In this document: positions 4,984 through 6,308 of the stretch, piece after piece | Layout: every line of letters starts with the position of its first letter | Position numbering within the stretch: position 1 is the first letter of the stretch | Position numbers and translations under genes: made by a program | The notes under the pieces: generated by a model | What the model was told of the DNA's origin: nothing | Database searches by the model: none | What the model saw: only the letters and a program-made list of their open reading frames with translations | Assembly (NCBI GenBank): GCA_051859505.1 | Contig: JBHYFN010000085.1 | Coordinates: forward strand, 1-6,308 | DNA length: 6,308 nt | From: JAFIEN01 sp051859505 | Lineage (GTDB): Bacteria; Pseudomonadota; Alphaproteobacteria; Rhodobacterales; Rhodobacteraceae | Direction: 5' to 3'

Positions 4984-6308
4984 GTGACGGCCGCGCGCTG
5001 GATCGTCCTTGCGCTGGCGCTTGCCCTGTCGGCCCTGTCGATCTGGCAGCTCGAGGCGGACCGGCGCGGGGTGACGGTCGAGGCGCTGGCCGTGGGAACC
5101 ACGCCCGCCACCGTCTTTCGCCCCTCCGGTGGCGGCGATGCCCCGGTCGTGGTCATCGCCCATGGTTTCGCCGGATCGCGGCAGTTGATGGAGAGCTTCG
5201 CCCTGTCGCTGGCCCGCGCGGGCTATATCGCGGTCAGCTTCGATTTTCAGGGCCACGGGCGCAACCCGCTGCCGATGTCGGGCGATGTGAACGTGATCGA
5301 GGGCACCACAACCGTCCTGATGGACGAGCTGGCCCGGGTCAGCGACGCGGCCCTTGCCTTGCCCGGGGCGGACGGGCGGCTGGCGCTGGTCGGGCATTCC
5401 ATGGCCTCGGACATCGTGGTGCGGCAGGCGATCCGCGACGACCGGGTCGAGGCGCTGACGGCTGTCTCGATGTTCTCGCTCGCCGTGGACGGCACCAACC
5501 CGCGCAACCTGCTGATCGTGGCGGGTGAATGGGAGGCGATGCTGGCCGAAGAGGCGCTGAAGGCGCTGCAACTGGCCGATCCCGAGGCGGGCTTTGCCCA
5601 GACGGTGGGCGACCCGGCCGAGGGCACCGGGCGGCGCGCGGTTCTGGCGCCCCGGGTCGAGCATGTGGCGGTGCTTTATTCCGCCACCACGATGCGCGAG
5701 ATGCTGGCCTGGTTCGACGCCGCCTTCGGGCGCGAGGGCAGGCCGGGGGCCGAGGTCGCGCGGGGCGGCTGGATCGCGCTTCTTCTGGTGTCGGTCGTGG
5801 CGCTGGGCTGGCCCCTGGCGGGGCTGGCGCGGGGGCTGCGGGCGGCAGAGCCGCCGGTGGGCATGCCGCGCGGGGCCTTCCTCGCGGCGGCGCTGGGGCC
5901 GGCGCTGGTGACGCCGCTGCTTCTCTGGCCGCTGGGCCTGTCTTTCCTGCCGGTGCTGGTGGCCGATTACCTCGCCGTCCATTTCGCCTTGCAGGGCCTG
6001 CTGGCGCTTGTGCTGATCGGCCGGGCGGGGGCGCTCAGGGTGGACGGCACCTCGCTTTGGCTGGCGGCGCTGGTGGCGGGGTTCGGGATCGTGCTGTTCG
6101 GCGGCGTGCTCGACCGCTACGTCGCTTCGTTCCTGCCCACGCCGGAGCGTGGGTTGATCATCGCGGCCATGGCGATAGGCGCGGTGCCCTTCATGCTGGC
6201 CGATGCCTGTCTGAGCGAAGGCGGGCGCGCGGCCCTGTGGCGGGTGCTGGTGGTGCGGGGGGCGGCGCTGGCTTCGCTGTCGCTGGCGGTGGCGCTGGAT
6301 TTCGAGAG
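4984..6308 (+). CDS. Membrane-anchored alpha/beta-hydrolase with C-terminal multi-helix membrane domain (3' end outside window)
   Basis: The frame is open from GTG 4984 to the window edge (441 full codons, no stop). An N-terminal hydrophobic anchor (about 6-22) is followed by an alpha/beta-hydrolase domain (about 30-255). It shows VVVIAHGFAGSR with the oxyanion HG at 60-61, SFDFQGHGRN, a nucleophile elbow LVGHSMAS with S139, a strand NLLIVAGEWE that places E184 (or E182) at the usual acid position, and VEHVAVLYS with H227 as the likely catalytic histidine. Hydrophobic segments follow at about 261-282, 299-317, 328-346, 357-376, 390-410 and 421 onward. Arg-bearing loops (RGLR, GRAGALR, GGRAALWR) alternate so that the positive-inside rule puts the hydrolase domain in the periplasm. 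The substrate is unknown; esterase, thioesterase or peptidase-like activity are all possible. The start 3 nt after the map TAG, the weak ribosome site and the anchor right after the GTG suggest translation coupled to map. Confidence 0.85.
   Translation, partial: MTAARWIVLALALALSALSIWQLEADRRGVTVEALAVGTTPATVFRPSGGGDAPVVVIAHGFAGSRQLMESFALSLARAGYIAVSFDFQGHGRNPLPMSGDVNVIEGTTTVLMDELARVSDAALALPGADGRLALVGHSMASDIVVRQAIRDDRVEALTAVSMFSLAVDGTNPRNLLIVAGEWEAMLAEEALKALQLADPEAGFAQTVGDPAEGTGRRAVLAPRVEHVAVLYSATTMREMLAWFDAAFGREGRPGAEVARGGWIALLLVSVVALGWPLAGLARGLRAAEPPVGMPRGAFLAAALGPALVTPLLLWPLGLSFLPVLVADYLAVHFALQGLLALVLIGRAGALRVDGTSLWLAALVAGFGIVLFGGVLDRYVASFLPTPERGLIIAAMAIGAVPFMLADACLSEGGRAALWRVLVVRGAALASLSLAVALDFE

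Noticed and set aside
4030..5982. A 650-codon open frame on the minus strand
   Set aside because: It lies opposite map and the hydrolase gene, and its translation is rich in Arg, His, Gln, Pro and Gly without domains. Long antisense frames are common opposite GC-rich genes. The plus-strand genes have clear catalytic motifs.
1..6308. tRNA, rRNA, CRISPR array, insertion sequence, phage or toxin-antitoxin features
   Set aside because: No cloverleaf, repeat-spacer pattern, transposase-like frame, terminal inverted repeats or small paired genes were seen; the coding genes fill almost the whole window.

Overview
The window is a dense, GC-rich stretch of bacterial chromosome. Codon choice (strong G/C third positions in every gene) and gene content suggest an alphaproteobacterium, most likely of the Rhodobacter/Paracoccus group (Rhodobacterales). 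This placement is an inference from protein style and composition; there is no rRNA or marker gene here to settle it. No mobile element, tRNA, rRNA, CRISPR array or prophage gene was found. All genes look intact, except that the first and last run off the window edges.

Layout. Positions 1-585 (+) hold the C-terminal part of NADPH-dependent 2,4-dienoyl-CoA reductase (fadH), an auxiliary enzyme of unsaturated fatty acid beta-oxidation. A 132-bp gap follows, with two TATC/GATA dyads. Next comes a LysR-type regulator (718-1623, +) whose start is best placed at the third of three consecutive ATG codons. It converges, with only 4 bp between stop codons, on a three-gene minus-strand unit that reads from 4033 down to 1628. 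That unit encodes a stand-alone molybdopterin-binding (MoCF/CinA-N) domain protein, a GNAT acetyltransferase with a GTG start, and an exported OmpA-domain protein. The first two genes are 7 bp apart and the last two overlap by ATGA, so the unit is very probably one operon.

A 137-bp divergent intergenic region separates this unit from a plus-strand pair. The first gene is type I methionine aminopeptidase (map, TTG start, 4171-4980). Three bases after its stop comes a long open frame that continues to the window edge (4984-6308). This last gene is an alpha/beta-hydrolase with an N-terminal membrane anchor and a C-terminal domain of about six transmembrane helices. It is the least ordinary protein in the window.

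How the genes fit together. There is no obvious single pathway. fadH is lipid catabolism, with the regulator downstream of unknown target. map is protein maturation. The OmpA protein is an envelope component and the hydrolase is predicted to act at the membrane, probably facing the periplasm. I see no convincing previously undescribed system. The points most worth a second look are the hydrolase/membrane fusion, the paired dyads before the LysR gene, and the tight gene-junction architecture.
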